64,000 bases of DNA from an uncultured Clostridia bacterium. Its GTDB lineage: Bacteria; Bacillota; Clostridia; Christensenellales; Borkfalkiaceae. The stretch is taken from assembly GCA_944368155.1 (NCBI GenBank), contig CALVWW010000002.1, positions 220,672-284,671 of the forward strand. Reading direction: 5' to 3'. Of this stretch, positions 24,083-32,566 are shown in pieces. The notes under the pieces were generated by a model. The model was not told the origin of the DNA. It saw only the letters and a program-made list of their open reading frames with translations, and ran no database searches. Within the stretch, counting starts at the first letter, position 1, and each line of letters opens with the position of its first letter. The position numbers and the translations under genes were made by a program.

Positions 24083-24721
24083 TTATTTCCCTATTACTGA
24101 AAAGCGCTCGCCGACGTGGGCGGCATTTTCAACCTCGTCAATCATGGCGATTGCATAATCTGCATAGCTTATGCGGCTCTCGCCCTTATCGTTTACGAAG
24201 TATTCCTCGCCGCCCGTAATATATTTGCCTGTGCGGGCGCCGTCGGCAACAAAGTCGCCCGCGGGGGAAAGGAAAGTCCACTTTACGTCATTTCTCTTGC
24301 GGAGTTCGTCAAGCGCCGCGCCCTGCGCGTTTGCAAGCGGTTTGAATATGTCGGGGAAACTATCCAAATCTTTTACCTGAACGGTGTGTTCGGGGGTTAC
24401 ATACAGGCTGCCCGCGCCGCCCACGACGAGAAGGCGAACGTCCGTTCCGCTTAAGATATCGCACAGGTGCTTCAAAGATTCACCGTGCAGATGAAGCGTT
24501 TCGGGCGTCCATGCGCCGAAGGCGTCGATAACTGCGTCGAAGTCCTTAAGGTCGTCGGCGGTGATATCGAACAGGTCCTTAACCACCTTCTTTGCCCTGA
24601 CGTCAACCGCGCTGCTCTCCGAGCGAACAAAGCCGGTTACGCTATAGCCGCGGCTTAAAGCCTCCTCCACGAGCAACTTGCCCTCTTTGCCTGCCGCACA
24701 TACAATTGCAATCTTTTTCAT
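24083..24721 (-). CDS. NAD(P)H-binding protein, YwnB/NmrA-like
   Basis: A 212-residue atypical short-chain dehydrogenase-fold protein. The N-terminal Rossmann motif reads IVCAAGKEGKLLVEEALSRG, where the usual GxTGxxG glycine-rich loop is partly altered (AAGKEG). The DAVIDAFG and LLVVGGAGSLYV strands fit the NmrA/YwnB group, which bind NAD(P) and may sense or reduce quinones. The promoter and an operator shared with the divergent-spaced Rrf2 gene upstream mirror the ywnA-ywnB pair of Bacillus subtilis. Regulation by the Rrf2 protein is likely. Confidence 0.82.
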   Translation of the reverse strand: MKKIAIVCAAGKEGKLLVEEALSRGYSVTGFVRSESSAVDVRAKKVVKDLFDITADDLKDFDAVIDAFGAWTPETLHLHGESLKHLCDILSGTDVRLLVVGGAGSLYVTPEHTVQVKDLDSFPDIFKPLANAQGAALDELRKRNDVKWTFLSPAGDFVADGARTGKYITGGEEYFVNDKGESRISYADYAIAMIDEVENAAHVGERFSVIGK

Positions 24722-24752
24722 GATAAAATGCCTCCGAAATTTTTAATCTTGT

Positions 24753-24815
24753 TGTAATCTTATTGATTACAGCTATAATATAACACGCCTGTGTTGTAAT
24801 GTCAAGCGTTACAAC
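24753..24815 (-). promoter_or_regulatory. Promoter and two Rrf2-type operators of the ywnB-like gene
   Basis: Minus-strand TTGACA (24800-24805), 17-base spacer, TATATT (24777-24782). The palindrome TTGTAATG-TCAAG-CGTTACAA covers the -35 box (about 24794-24814). A second, TGTAATC-N5-GATTACA, lies just downstream of the -10 box (24753-24771). Confidence 0.8.
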
Positions 24816-24845
24816 TAAATTTTTTTAAATTTTTTTTGCACAAAA

Positions 24846-24867
24846 AAAGGCCCGCCAAAAGGCGGGT
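24846..24867 (-). terminator. Terminator of the Rrf2 gene
   Basis: CCCGCC-TTTT-GGCGGG on the minus strand followed by CCTTTTTTTG. Confidence 0.8.
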
Positions 24868-24912
24868 CTGCGTCTTTATTTTACAACAGAGCACTTTATT
24901 ATATAATATATG

Positions 24913-25362
24913 TTAAGCTTGCGCGGGCGCCTGCGCCCTTATTTTCTCTGCAAGCTCGCCGCTGAGGTCGGCCAGCGTAGTTTTTTTAAGCTCGTTTTCC
25001 ATAGCCCGTTGAGCGTCGGAGAGATGGCCGTCGAGCAGCGAGTGGATATTTTTGCCAACGGGACATGCGGGATTTGGATTTTCGTGAAAGTGGAAGAGCT
25101 CCCCCTCCACGCTGTCCACCGCGCGGTATACATCGTATAGAGTAATATCCTTCAGGTCTTTTACTATGCTTGCGCCGCCGCTGCCCGCCTTTACCTCTAT
25201 CATGCCCGCCGCCTTTAAACTTAAGAGCGTGCGGCGGATGACCACGGGATTGACCTGAACGCTTTCGGCGATAAATTCCGAAGTCGTTTTACGCTCGCCG
25301 CCGAAGAGATAAATTACAAGCAGCGTATGAACGGCCACTGTAAACCTTGACGTAATCTTCAT
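24913..25362 (-). CDS. Rrf2-family transcriptional regulator, YwnA-like
   Basis: A 149-residue winged-helix regulator. The N-terminal helix-turn-helix (about 22-65) reads TTSEFIAESVQVNPVVIRRTLLSLKAAGMIE, split here as TTSEFIAESVQVNPVV and IRRTLLSLKAAG, followed by a GSGGAS wing. Only one cysteine (NPACPVG, near residue 99) is present, so it is not an iron-sulfur IscR/NsrR type. Single-cysteine Rrf2 proteins such as YwnA sense thiol-reactive or oxidative stress. The same palindrome overlaps the -35 boxes of this gene and of the NAD(P)-binding gene, so it probably represses both. Confidence 0.88.
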   Translation of the reverse strand: MKITSRFTVAVHTLLVIYLFGGERKTTSEFIAESVQVNPVVIRRTLLSLKAAGMIEVKAGSGGASIVKDLKDITLYDVYRAVDSVEGELFHFHENPNPACPVGKNIHSLLDGHLSDAQRAMENELKKTTLADLSGELAEKIRAQAPAQA

Positions 25363-25386
25363 TTATCCATCTCCTGTACGGCTTAT

Positions 25387-25424
25387 ATTATACGCCCAAA
25401 GAATTGTAATGTCAAGCATTACAA
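25387..25424 (-). promoter_or_regulatory. Promoter and operator of the Rrf2 gene
   Basis: Minus-strand TTGACA (25410-25415), 17-base spacer, TATAAT (25387-25392). The perfect palindrome TTGTAATG-TCAAG-CATTACAA (25404-25424) covers the -35 box and matches the one upstream of the NAD(P)-binding gene. Confidence 0.85.
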
Positions 25425-25446
25425 CAAGATTTATGCGGAAACACAG

Positions 25447-26037
25447 TTACATTATCCCTTTTTCCAGCTCGTCTAAGGTGAGAGTGAACGCAGGGATAAA
25501 GTTCTCCATGAAATAATTTACCGCACGCATATCGCGGGAAGTTATGTCGTCCTTTATGCTCTTTTCAGCCTTTTCGAACTCGGTGTTGCCGCAACGGCGT
25601 TCCTCTAAGCACTTGATATATGCCGAAAGTCTGTCAGCCGCCTTTACTATCTTCCACTCCGCGCTCTGCGTATCGGGCTTTAAGTAGGGCGCAAGCTCCT
25701 CTTCAAGCTCCTTAGGCAGGGTGGAGAGAAGCTTATCGCACGCTTCCCCCTCTATATCTTTGTAAGCGCCTGTGATAGAGCGGTTGAAATATTTTATCGG
25801 CGTGGGCAAATCGCCCGTTAAAACTTCAGGGCACTCATGATAGATTGCATAAAGCGCGCACTTATTTTCGTCGACAGAGCCGCCGAACAATTTATTTTCA
25901 ATTACTGCAAGGGCGTGTGCGAGAAACGCCACCTGCTGGGAGTGTTCCATAATATTCTCTTCCCGCACCGAACGCATGAGCGACCAGCGCTTTATATACT
26001 TCATTCTGTCCATAAAGGCGTAAAAATTGTAGGGCAT
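25447..26037 (-). CDS. HD-domain 5'-nucleotidase, YfbR-like
   Basis: Hydrolyses deoxynucleoside 5'-monophosphates to nucleosides in the YfbR family. The 196-residue protein has the metal-binding HD pattern: MEHSQQVAFLAH (about 30-41), YHECPEVLTGDLPTPIKY (about 65-82) and AADRLSAYIKCLEE (about 127-140). The order H..HE..D fits the YfbR subgroup. The ATG at 26037 is chosen after GAGGT; the frame extends 50 codons upstream into sequence that holds the thiamine promoter region on the other strand. It is monocistronic and divergent from the thiamine transporter gene. Confidence 0.85.
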   Translation of the reverse strand: MPYNFYAFMDRMKYIKRWSLMRSVREENIMEHSQQVAFLAHALAVIENKLFGGSVDENKCALYAIYHECPEVLTGDLPTPIKYFNRSITGAYKDIEGEACDKLLSTLPKELEEELAPYLKPDTQSAEWKIVKAADRLSAYIKCLEERRCGNTEFEKAEKSIKDDITSRDMRAVNYFMENFIPAFTLTLDELEKGIM

Positions 26038-26138
26038 AAAATTACCTCGTTTAATTATATGGTACGCGCGAACGCGCGCGGCAGAAGAAAGACTGCCGAT
26101 GTAAAAAATATTATAATACATTTTGTGTGTAATTTCAA

Positions 26139-26167
26139 TTGACTTAAAGCTTCTTTTGGCATATAAT
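26139..26167 (+). promoter_or_regulatory. Promoter of the thiamine transporter transcript
   Basis: TTGACT (26139-26144), 17-base spacer, TATAAT (26162-26167). Confidence 0.8.
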
Positions 26168-26204
26168 TTTTGTGCAATGCAGAGCATTGCAGTTTACAAA
26201 TTAA

Positions 26205-26292
26205 TACCGTCGGGGGTGTCCGCAAATTTGCCGTATGGCGCGCGGGCTGAGATTATACCCTTTGAATCGGCAAGGTAATGCTTGAGCGATAG
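26205..26292 (+). promoter_or_regulatory. TPP (thiamine pyrophosphate) riboswitch
   Basis: Contains the THI-box signatures GGGGGTGTC, GGGCTGAGATTATACCCTTT and GAATCGGCAAGGTAATGC, ending in GCGATAG. P1 pairs TACCGTCG with CGATAGTA. It lies between the promoter and the transporter gene and should switch it off when thiamine pyrophosphate is plentiful. Confidence 0.93.
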
Positions 26293-26315
26293 TACATTGG
26301 CCATATAATTTTGGG

Positions 26316-26360
26316 TCGCTTTCTTTATTTTGCGCGTTAAAGAAAAGCGGCTCTTTTTCT
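26316..26360 (+). terminator. TPP riboswitch expression-platform terminator
   Basis: CGCTTTCTTTA pairs with TAAAGAAAAGCGG (one bulge) and is followed by CTCTTTTTCTTTT, just before the ribosome site. Confidence 0.7.
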
Positions 26361-26386
26361 TTTCGACGGTAAAAGGAGGAGATTTT

Positions 26387-27631
26387 ATGAATTTTTCGCT
26401 TCTGGCATTTTCAGACCTGCTTGGCGATATTGAAAATTACTTCGCCAACTTTGAAACTGCCGCCGACAGCTGCCGCACCGTTATGCTGTGGCTGGCAATA
26501 GCGCTCGTAGTTGCGTTTATTGCAGTTAAAATTGCGTTTCGCTTTACGGCGCCTAAGCCCGTTCAGGGGGAGGCAACTCCCGATAAAAGGCAGAAAATAG
26601 CCAACAGGGCGGGGCTTTTTGTTGCGCTTGCGTATGCAGTAGCTGCGATAATAGCTTTTTCGGTTTTCTATTTCCGCGACGTGAGCACCGGAGAAGATTT
26701 CCTTGTGCCCATAACGTTCTATCCCCTGCTCGTATTTGCGATTGTCGCCATAGCGGGAGGTATTGCAGTAGCGTTCAAACCGATAAAGCCCGTTAAAATT
26801 GCCGCTTTAAGCCTTGCGGGTGCGGCGCTTGTTGCAGCCATTGTCTGCCTTATAGTTTACTATGCCACCGGCGAGGCCGGCAATTGGAACGGCGTTACGC
26901 TGAGCGGTGCTACCGACGCGGGACTCTATATAAGCGCTGTTGCTCTTACTGCTATTATTATTGTTGTATCTTTTATAACAGATAAAACCAGGGGCTTCGA
27001 CACGCGCTCGATAACTTTCGCCGCAATATGCATCGCGCTTTCGTTCGCGCTCTCTTACATAAGAATATTGCATATGCCCATGGGCGGCTCCATAACTTTC
27101 GCCTCCATGCTTCCCTTAATGCTCTACAGTTATATGTTCGGATGCAAAAAAGGACTTATAGCGGGAGTTGTGTATGGCTTTTTGCAGGCGATACAAGACC
27201 CCTGGCTGTTGCACCCTGCACAGTTTGCGCTCGACTATCTCGTGGCGTTTATGGCGATAGCTCTCACCGGTTGCCTGAGAAACGTGGCTTCACTTAAAGG
27301 AAAGATGCGTTCGCAATTTACACTCGGCGCAATTATAGCAGGTGTTACGCGCTATATTTCGCACTATTTTTCGGGTGTGTTCGCATTCGGCACATTCGGC
27401 GCAAGTTATGCGGAAGAATACGGCATTTCAGCGCTCGCAAACCCCTATTTTTATTCTTTTGTTTATCAGTCGATGTATGTAATCCCCGAAATAATAATAG
27501 TAATAGTTGTAGGCGTGATTCTGCTCTCTTCTGCCAATTTCCGCAAGCAAGTTTTGCGCTACGGAAACTTTGAAAAGGTTGCCGAGCATGTGCCCGCGGA
27601 AGAGATTCCCACGGCAGAGAACGCAAAATAA
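26387..27631 (+). CDS. thiT: Thiamine transporter, ThiT-type S component with long N-terminal extension
   Basis: Membrane substrate-binding component that takes up thiamine with an ECF energizing module. The C-terminal part (about 210-400) matches ThiT: SYIRILHMPMGGSITFASML, then GFLQAIQDPWLLHPAQFALDYLVAF with the thiamine-site residues. ThiT itself is about 190 residues; this protein has 414. The added N-terminal half holds about five helices, with breaks near residues 60 and 170, and was not recognised. The ATG at 26387 follows AAGGAGG by 7 bases. The TPP riboswitch upstream confirms the vitamin role. The energizing EcfA/T genes are not in this window. Confidence 0.9.
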   Translation: MNFSLLAFSDLLGDIENYFANFETAADSCRTVMLWLAIALVVAFIAVKIAFRFTAPKPVQGEATPDKRQKIANRAGLFVALAYAVAAIIAFSVFYFRDVSTGEDFLVPITFYPLLVFAIVAIAGGIAVAFKPIKPVKIAALSLAGAALVAAIVCLIVYYATGEAGNWNGVTLSGATDAGLYISAVALTAIIIVVSFITDKTRGFDTRSITFAAICIALSFALSYIRILHMPMGGSITFASMLPLMLYSYMFGCKKGLIAGVVYGFLQAIQDPWLLHPAQFALDYLVAFMAIALTGCLRNVASLKGKMRSQFTLGAIIAGVTRYISHYFSGVFAFGTFGASYAEEYGISALANPYFYSFVYQSMYVIPEIIIVIVVGVILLSSANFRKQVLRYGNFEKVAEHVPAEEIPTAENAK

Positions 27632-27667
27632 ATATTATATCTTACGCGCAAAAATCAAAAATAACTT

Positions 27668-27712
27668 AAACACGCCTGCGCGGCTTTCAAGCCGAGCAGG
27701 CGCGTGTTTTAT
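27668..27712 (+). terminator. Terminator of the thiamine transporter gene
   Basis: ACACGCCTGC ... GCAGGCGCGTGT stem with an inner GGCTT/AAGCC pairing, then TTTATTTG. It lies between convergent thiT and rseP. Confidence 0.75.
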
Positions 27713-27740
27713 TTGTATATGGTTTATTATAAAAAGGCTA

Positions 27741-28862
27741 TCAACACCGCGCAAACTGCAAGATATCGACCAGCACGGCGAAGGCAAGAATCAAAATAAA
27801 GCCCGCGGCGTGAATGGCCGCCTCAATCTTGCGCGGCACCGGCTTGCCGCGGACCCATTCGATAAGGCAGAACACAACTTTGCTGCCGTCGAGAGCGGGT
27901 ATCGGAAGAAGATTGAATACGGCAAGGTTTACGCCGATGTAGGCGGCTATCTCCAAAAAACTCTGCACGCCCTGCGATGCGAGTTGGGAAGTCAGCTTTA
28001 TCGTCGTAACAGGTCCGCCTATGGCGCTTATACCTATATCGCCCGTTATCAGCTCACCGAGCACATGGAATATTGTGCCCGCAATCTTGAACGAATACCC
28101 GAAGGCGCGGCCTATACTTTCGAACGGAGAAAAGCGGTAACTCTCTACCCCGACCGTCCAATAGGCGTTGCCGTCATCGCGAACTTCGGTGTCCAGCCCG
28201 AGCGCACCCCACAGACGGGAAGTATCGGCAGAATTTTCAAACAGGCAGTCCTGCCGCAGGGAGACATATATATCTGTAATACTGCCGCCGCGCACAACGG
28301 TGAATTGCACTTTATCGCCCGCAGAGTTTCCCTCGAGCACGCCCATCAAATCTGATGTCAGGTATACGCCCTCCCCGTCCGCCTCCAATATGATATCTCC
28401 GGCGACGAAGCTGTTCGACTGGTCGTAACCTTCGGGATAGGTGACGCCGTCGATTCGTATTACCATCTGACCGAAAACGAGGAAAGTTACAATCAAAATA
28501 ATTACAGCTGTGATATAGTTGAAAAGCGCGCCGGATATGAGCACGATGATGCGTTGCCACGGCGGCTTTGAATTGAAGCTGTTTTTAGAGAGCAGCCCCT
28601 CTTCAGTTTCCTCTCCTTCGAATGCGCAATAGCCGCCGAGCGGAATGGCCCGCACAGAAAACACTTCGCCCGATTTTTTACTCTTATGCTTTATGAGCGC
28701 GGGACCGAAACCTATGGCAAATTCATTTATTTTAAAGCCGAGCGTTTTGCCCGCGACATAGTGTCCGAACTCGTGCACGGTTATCATGGCGAGAAGTATG
28801 AGTATTGCCAGCGCGACGGCGGAGGCCGTGCCGAGTGCGGACGAAACGGAAAGTAAAAGCAT
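27741..28862 (-). CDS. rseP: Site-2 zinc metalloprotease RseP/RasP
   Basis: An intramembrane protease that cuts anti-sigma factors and remnant signal peptides. The 373-residue protein has the zinc motif HEFGH in its first helix (about residue 31), one central PDZ domain (about 130-235) and the second active-site motif LLPIPALDGSKVV near 315. Four membrane helices are predicted. The position last in the uppS-cdsA-dxr-rseP cluster is the usual one. A 17-bp hairpin (28879-28915) lies between dxr and this gene and may lower or uncouple its expression. Confidence 0.93.
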   Translation of the reverse strand: MLLLSVSSALGTASAVALAILILLAMITVHEFGHYVAGKTLGFKINEFAIGFGPALIKHKSKKSGEVFSVRAIPLGGYCAFEGEETEEGLLSKNSFNSKPPWQRIIVLISGALFNYITAVIILIVTFLVFGQMVIRIDGVTYPEGYDQSNSFVAGDIILEADGEGVYLTSDLMGVLEGNSAGDKVQFTVVRGGSITDIYVSLRQDCLFENSADTSRLWGALGLDTEVRDDGNAYWTVGVESYRFSPFESIGRAFGYSFKIAGTIFHVLGELITGDIGISAIGGPVTTIKLTSQLASQGVQSFLEIAAYIGVNLAVFNLLPIPALDGSKVVFCLIEWVRGKPVPRKIEAAIHAAGFILILAFAVLVDILQFARC

Positions 28863-28878
28863 CTGTCCCCTTTATAGC

Positions 28879-28915
28879 AAGGCGCGCCCGCCGCTTTTTA
28901 GCGGCGGGCGCGCCT
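28879..28915. terminator. 17-bp perfect hairpin between dxr and rseP
   Basis: Arms 28879-28895 and 28899-28915 (core GGCGCGCCCGCCGC) with a 3-base loop. No long T-tract on the minus strand, so it may be an attenuator or a processing stem rather than a full terminator. Confidence 0.55.
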
Positions 28916-28945
28916 TAAAGTTTTATGTACCGCGACTGAAATATT

Positions 28946-30100
28946 TTACCTGCCGCATCCCAAGATAAGTTTTTGCGCATACGCGCGGGCACGCGCGTCC
29001 GTTTCGCAGAGCTGAGCATAACTTTGCACCTCTTCCGAAACGGTGTGTTCGGTTACGCCGCCGATAACGCGCGCGATATCGGTAAATTTTATCTTTTCCG
29101 CAAGGAATGCCCGAACAGCCTCCTCCCCCGCCGCATTGAGCGCGCAGGGATAAGTTCCGCCCGCCCTTGCGCATGCAAGCGCGGTATCAAAGCAGGGAAA
29201 CATTCCCTCTGACACGGGCGAAAATTCAAGCGAAAGCGCGTCGCCGAAAGAAAGCCTTGATTCCTCCAGTTCTATCCGCTCGGGATATTCGAGCGCGAGC
29301 TGAATGGGAAGTTTCATCGTCGGCCGCGAAAGCTGTGCGAGCACCGCGCCGTCTGCAAATTCAACCATAGAGTGGACAATACTCTGCGGATGGATGACGG
29401 CGGAAATTTTATTGTAATCCGCGCCGAACAGATGGTGCGCTTCGATTATTTCGAACCCCTTATTGAGCATGGTGGCACTGTCGATTGTGATTTTTGCACC
29501 CATGCTCCACGTGGGGTGGGCAAGCGCCATTGCAGGCGTTACGCCTTTAAGCTGTTCCGCAGAGAAATTTTTAAACGGTCCGCCGCTCGCCGTTATAATC
29601 AGCCGCGAAAACGGAGCCTTCAAATTGAAGCCGAGGCATTGCCAGATTGCCGAATGTTCGCTGTCTACAGGGCGGATATCGCCGCCGCGGCGCGCTATGA
29701 GCGGCATTACTATATCGCCGCCGCACACGAGGGTCTCTTTATTTGCAAGCGCGAGCCGCTTGCCCGCCCCTATTGCCTCGAGCGAATATTTCAGCCCCGC
29801 AAAACCGCCGGCAGCGACGAGAACAATATCGGCACTTTCGAATGAGGCAGCGGCAAGCGCTGCATCTTCTCCGCCGAAAAATTTTGTACCTGCAGGAACA
29901 TCGGCAATTTTTTTTGCCGCGAAACTGTCCGCAAGGGCGGCATACTGCGGTTTTACGGCGCCCATCTGCTCTTCGAAGAGCCTGAAAGAGCTGCCCGCCG
30001 CCATTGCAACTATTTTAAATTTATCGGGGCGGGAAAGAACGAGCGATATCGTCTGCCTGCCTATGCTGCCGGTGCTGCCTATTAAACTTATTTTTATCAT
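28946..30100 (-). CDS. dxr: 1-deoxy-D-xylulose 5-phosphate reductoisomerase
   Basis: Converts deoxyxylulose phosphate to methylerythritol phosphate with NADPH, the second step of the non-mevalonate isoprenoid route. The 384-residue length is standard. Motifs seen: GSTGSIGRQT (NADPH loop), LANKETLVCGG, the metal and substrate block PVDSEHSAIWQCL, ITASGGPF and the AHPTWSMGAKITIDSATMLNKGFE segment, quoted here in pieces as HPTWSMGAKI and DSATMLNKG. It sits between cdsA and rseP as in many Firmicutes and supplies precursors for UppS. Confidence 0.96.
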   Translation of the reverse strand: MIKISLIGSTGSIGRQTISLVLSRPDKFKIVAMAAGSSFRLFEEQMGAVKPQYAALADSFAAKKIADVPAGTKFFGGEDAALAAASFESADIVLVAAGGFAGLKYSLEAIGAGKRLALANKETLVCGGDIVMPLIARRGGDIRPVDSEHSAIWQCLGFNLKAPFSRLIITASGGPFKNFSAEQLKGVTPAMALAHPTWSMGAKITIDSATMLNKGFEIIEAHHLFGADYNKISAVIHPQSIVHSMVEFADGAVLAQLSRPTMKLPIQLALEYPERIELEESRLSFGDALSLEFSPVSEGMFPCFDTALACARAGGTYPCALNAAGEEAVRAFLAEKIKFTDIARVIGGVTEHTVSEEVQSYAQLCETDARARAYAQKLILGCGR

Positions 30101-30199
30101 GCCGCCTCCGTGCGCGGAAGGGGGCTAAAATTATTATACCCCGCAGTGCCGCGAATAATGACTGTACAGGCCGATAATTTTGGCCGCCGCATTAAAAAA

Positions 30200-30223
30200 G
30201 CTCCCGCCCGTACGGGCGGGAAA
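30200..30223 (-). terminator. Terminator of cdsA
   Basis: CCCGCCCG-TACGGGCGGG stem, followed on the minus strand by AGCTTTTTTAAT. Confidence 0.75.
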
Positions 30224-30275
30224 CAAAACAATCAACGAAAATTCCCGCTTTGCGCGACGGGAATATTTTTACCGC

Positions 30276-31187
30276 TCACGCCATAAAGGCAAAGGCGAGC
30301 AGAATTACTATGCCTGCAAACAAAGTGCCGTCGAAGCGGTCTAAAATGCCGCCGTGCCCGGGCAACAGTCTGCCCATATCCTTTACGCTGCACTCGCGCT
30401 TTACTGCGCTTTCGAACAAATCGCCGAACTGCGTTGCGACCGAAGCCGCTATGCCTGTGATAATCATTGCCACGACCTCGGGCATGGACAGCGCAAGTTC
30501 AGGACGGCCGCCGAGCACAACAAACAGATAATACGCCGCAACGGCGCCGATGATGCCGCCTATTATGCCGCCGACGGCACCTATAACAGTTTTATGCGGA
30601 CTTACTTTAGGGGCTAATTTTAAGGGCACGAACCTGCCGAGTGTCATGCCTATGATATACGCTCCCGCATCGGTGAAGGGCACGCAGATGAATGCGAACA
30701 TAATGGCGAGCATAGAGTTGCTCTCCATGTGATTGATTGCCGAAAGCACTGCGGAAAGAAGTCCGACATAAACGAGCGCAAACAGACAAACAAGTGTGCT
30801 TTTAATGTTTGAACGGGCGTGGTCCGCGACGAACATAACGCATACCGCAAGAGCACCCACGCCGAGGGCTATCATCGTTCCCTGCCAGCCTGCGCCGCCC
30901 ACAAGATAGGCAAAGAGCACATACATAGGCGCAGACAGCGCGCTGAAAGTGATAGTAACGGCACGCTGAAGGTTGGATACGCAGCCGAACGCGCGAATGA
31001 GTTCAAAAGCACCTATCGCCGCCACGGCGCAGAAGAGCGCGTCGAACAACAGCGAGCCGTAGCCTTCGGGAATGAGCCACTTTGCCGCGCACAACGCAAT
31101 GACCGCGAGCACATACACGGCGCCGGTGATAATTCTGGTTCTGACCTCTTTTGACGCAGATTTTTTCTCTGTTTCTTTGGTTTCCAT
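30276..31187 (-). CDS. cdsA: Phosphatidate cytidylyltransferase
   Basis: Makes CDP-diacylglycerol from phosphatidic acid and CTP in the membrane, the branch point for phospholipids. The 303-residue protein has about eight hydrophobic helices and the signature near the C-terminus CSVKDMGRLLPGHGGILDRFDG (shown in part: GRLLPGHGGILDRFDG), with the metal-binding Asp pair. The ATG at 31187 follows AGGT; the frame is open 16 codons upstream. A hairpin with a short T-run lies between uppS and this gene. Confidence 0.93.
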   Translation of the reverse strand: METKETEKKSASKEVRTRIITGAVYVLAVIALCAAKWLIPEGYGSLLFDALFCAVAAIGAFELIRAFGCVSNLQRAVTITFSALSAPMYVLFAYLVGGAGWQGTMIALGVGALAVCVMFVADHARSNIKSTLVCLFALVYVGLLSAVLSAINHMESNSMLAIMFAFICVPFTDAGAYIIGMTLGRFVPLKLAPKVSPHKTVIGAVGGIIGGIIGAVAAYYLFVVLGGRPELALSMPEVVAMIITGIAASVATQFGDLFESAVKRECSVKDMGRLLPGHGGILDRFDGTLFAGIVILLAFAFMA

Positions 31188-31204
31188 ATATCTGACCTTT
31201 AAAA

Positions 31205-31232
31205 ATGCCCCGCCGCAAACAGCCGCGGGGCT
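31205..31232 (-). terminator. Attenuator-type hairpin before cdsA
   Basis: GCCCCGC / GCGGGGC arms followed on the minus strand by ATTTTTAAA, between the uppS stop and the cdsA start. Confidence 0.5.
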
Positions 31233-31301
31233 CATTGCTTATTATTTGCTTAAAATATTTTTTTAACAGAACTCCGCCACACCGGCCGGCAACGCAGACA
31301 T

Positions 31302-31994
31302 TCACACTTTGCCGAAACGGCGGTTGCGGCGGGAAAACTCCTTCAACGCTTTGTTGAATTCACGCTCGTCAAAATCGGGGAAGAGCGTATCGGTAAAATA
31401 CAGCTCGGCATATGCGGCCTGCCATAATAAAAAATTCGAAAGTCGGACCTCCCCCCCCGTGCGTATTATTAGGTCGGGGTCGGGAACGCCGTAAGTATAT
31501 AAAAAACGCGAAAAATTTTCTTCAGTAACATTTCCGCCGAGCCGGGAAGCAAAGTTGGCGGCACGCACGATTTCGGCGCGGCTGCCGTAATTTACTGCAA
31601 AAATCAGGTTGAAGGGCGCATTTTTCCCCGAACGGGCGCACACTTCCCGCATTTTCATGGCCACGTCCTCGGGCAACACGGAGATATCGCCTATCACGCT
31701 TATGGCAACGTCGTCGTCCATAAGCTTAGGAGCATACTCCTCAAAATATTTGCGGAACAGCGAATACAGCCCGTTCAGCTCATCCTCGGGACGGGAGAGA
31801 TTCTCGGTCGAGAGAGCGTACAGCGTGAGATATTTTACGCCCGTGGTGCGCACATAATCAACGAGCTTTATAATGCGTTTCATGCCCGCGTCGTGTCCGT
31901 ATGAGCGGGGCATGAGGCGGCGTTTGGCCCATCTGCCGTTGCCGTCCATTATTATGCCCACATTGACGGGCAGGTGAGAACTGCTGCGAGCCAT
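31302..31994 (-). CDS. uppS: Undecaprenyl diphosphate synthase (di-trans,poly-cis)
   Basis: Extends farnesyl diphosphate with isopentenyl units to make undecaprenyl diphosphate, the carrier lipid for cell-wall synthesis. The 230-residue protein has the catalytic MDGNGRWAKRR near the N-terminus, GVKYLTLYALSTENLSRP, INY-type FNLIFAVNYGSR, and the C-terminal PDLIIRTGGEVRLSNFLLWQ region, quoted here as PDLIIRTGGEVRLSNF. Its start overlaps the frr stop by one base (TAATG), indicating coupled translation. Confidence 0.95.
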   Translation of the reverse strand: MARSSSHLPVNVGIIMDGNGRWAKRRLMPRSYGHDAGMKRIIKLVDYVRTTGVKYLTLYALSTENLSRPEDELNGLYSLFRKYFEEYAPKLMDDDVAISVIGDISVLPEDVAMKMREVCARSGKNAPFNLIFAVNYGSRAEIVRAANFASRLGGNVTEENFSRFLYTYGVPDPDLIIRTGGEVRLSNFLLWQAAYAELYFTDTLFPDFDEREFNKALKEFSRRNRRFGKV

Positions 31995-32566
31995 TATATG
32001 GTCATTATTTCCTTTTCTTTTTCCGCAACTGCCGCGTCGGTCTTTGCTACCGCGTCGGCAACCTGCTTTTCAACGTCCTTTTCGCACAGTGCAAATTCGT
32101 CTTCGGAGAGAATTTTGTCGTTTTTGAGCTTTTTGAGAGCGTCCATAGCCTCGCGCCTTACGTTGCGTTCGGCAACCTTGGCGTCCTCGCCCATCTTACG
32201 CACCTTTTTAACGAGCTCTTTCCTGCGCTCTTCCGTGAGCTCGGGGAACACAAGGCGGATGACCTTGCCGTCGTTTGTGGGATTGAGTCCGATATCGGAG
32301 ACCTGAATAGCCTTTTCGATACCCTTTAAAATAGACACATCCCAAGGGGAGATGACGAGACACCTGCCCTCCTGAACGGAGATGTTGGCAGTCTGGTTTA
32401 TGGGCGTGGGCACGCCGTAGTAATCTACCATTACCCTGTCGAGAATGTGGGGATTTGCGCGCCCCGCGCGGATTACGGAATAGTCCTCTTTCAGAACGCT
32501 CACGGTTTTTGTGAGTTTGTCGTCGAGAACGAGCATTATTTCTTCGACCTGTTCGTTGTCTATCAT
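31994..32566 (-). CDS. frr: Ribosome recycling factor
   Basis: Splits post-termination ribosomes together with EF-G. The 190-residue protein follows the family pattern: an N-terminal helix with VLKEDYSVIRAGRANPHILDRV (part shown), the small domain with VDYYGVPTPINQTANISVQEGR, shortened here to YYGVPTPINQTANIS, and long C-terminal helices rich in Lys and Glu. It is slightly longer at the C-terminus than the usual 185 residues. It is followed directly by uppS. Confidence 0.95.
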   Translation of the reverse strand: MIDNEQVEEIMLVLDDKLTKTVSVLKEDYSVIRAGRANPHILDRVMVDYYGVPTPINQTANISVQEGRCLVISPWDVSILKGIEKAIQVSDIGLNPTNDGKVIRLVFPELTEERRKELVKKVRKMGEDAKVAERNVRREAMDALKKLKNDKILSEDEFALCEKDVEKQVADAVAKTDAAVAEKEKEIMTI

